NCBI GenBank assembly: GCA_025352585.1
Contig: JANXTD010000033.1
Location: 1 to 6,100 of the forward strand
Length of the DNA stretch: 6,100 bases
Source: Fimbriiglobus sp.
Lineage (GTDB): Bacteria; Planctomycetota; Planctomycetia; Gemmatales; Gemmataceae
Direction of reading: 5' to 3'
The notes beneath the pieces were generated by a model, which saw only the letters and a list, made by a program, of their open reading frames with translations, searched no databases and was not told the origin of the DNA. Shown here in pieces: positions 5,998-6,100 of the stretch (position 1 is the first letter of the stretch; every line of letters begins with the position of its first letter). Both the position numbers and the translations under genes were made by a program.

Positions 5998-6100
5998 CCT
6001 CCCGGCCCACCGGCCGCTGTCCGTGGCTCCGCCGCCTACCGGCCATGTCACGCCTCGGGCGAACTTTCTGACAATTCTTCCGAATGGCCGCTTGCCAACT

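Noticed and set aside
5242..6051. A 269-codon minus-strand frame opposite the PD-(D/E)XK-like gene
   Set aside because: The plus strand here encodes a protein with a clear fold pattern and a ribosome binding site. The opposite reading has no motif and looks like antisense shadow.
6060..6100. An AT-richer end with CTGACA (6068-6073) and a short ATTC-TTCC-GAAT inverted repeat (6074-6085), perhaps a promoter for a gene to the right
   Set aside because: No -10 hexamer is found at a suitable distance, and a 4-bp stem is well within chance. The 103 bases after 5997 hold no ORF or T-tailed hairpin that I can support.

Overview
The window is very GC-rich, and its genes favour codons ending in G or C. 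Three of the five genes use GTG starts with good Shine-Dalgarno sequences, one has a GTG start without a clear one, and one uses ATG. The base composition and the types of protein resemble a large-genome planctomycete of the Gemmata group. That is a judgement from protein style, not from a marker gene. No RNA genes, insertion sequences, CRISPR arrays or attachment sites were seen.

Layout. Positions 1-1486 (minus strand) hold a two-gene ABC transporter operon. The ATPase comes first (728-1486), followed by an ABC-2 type permease (1-731, running off the left edge). The two genes overlap by four bases (GTGA), which suggests translational coupling. Positions 1597-4929 (minus strand) hold one very large gene for an 1110-residue protein: a polytopic membrane half resembling GT-C glycosyltransferases, a likely extracytoplasmic domain, and a helical TPR-like C-terminal half. 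A compact intrinsic terminator (1576-1594) lies two bases after its stop codon, so this gene and the ABC operon are probably separate transcription units. Positions 4930-5162 form a divergent intergenic region. It carries the likely promoter of the big gene and a perfect 8-bp-stem inverted repeat. Positions 5163-5997 (plus strand) hold a possible 66-residue small protein followed by a well-supported 200-residue protein. The larger one has the residue pattern of the PD-(D/E)XK nuclease superfamily. Positions 5998-6100 are non-coding as far as can be seen.

Functional reading. The ABC pair probably exports or moves an unknown substrate. The large membrane protein probably acts on a lipid-linked or surface glycan, or is a structural relative of such enzymes. 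The plus-strand pair is unrelated to these by sequence; its nuclease-like protein is the most interesting gene here. Nothing in the window links all the genes into one pathway, and I see no clear sign of a new multi-gene system.
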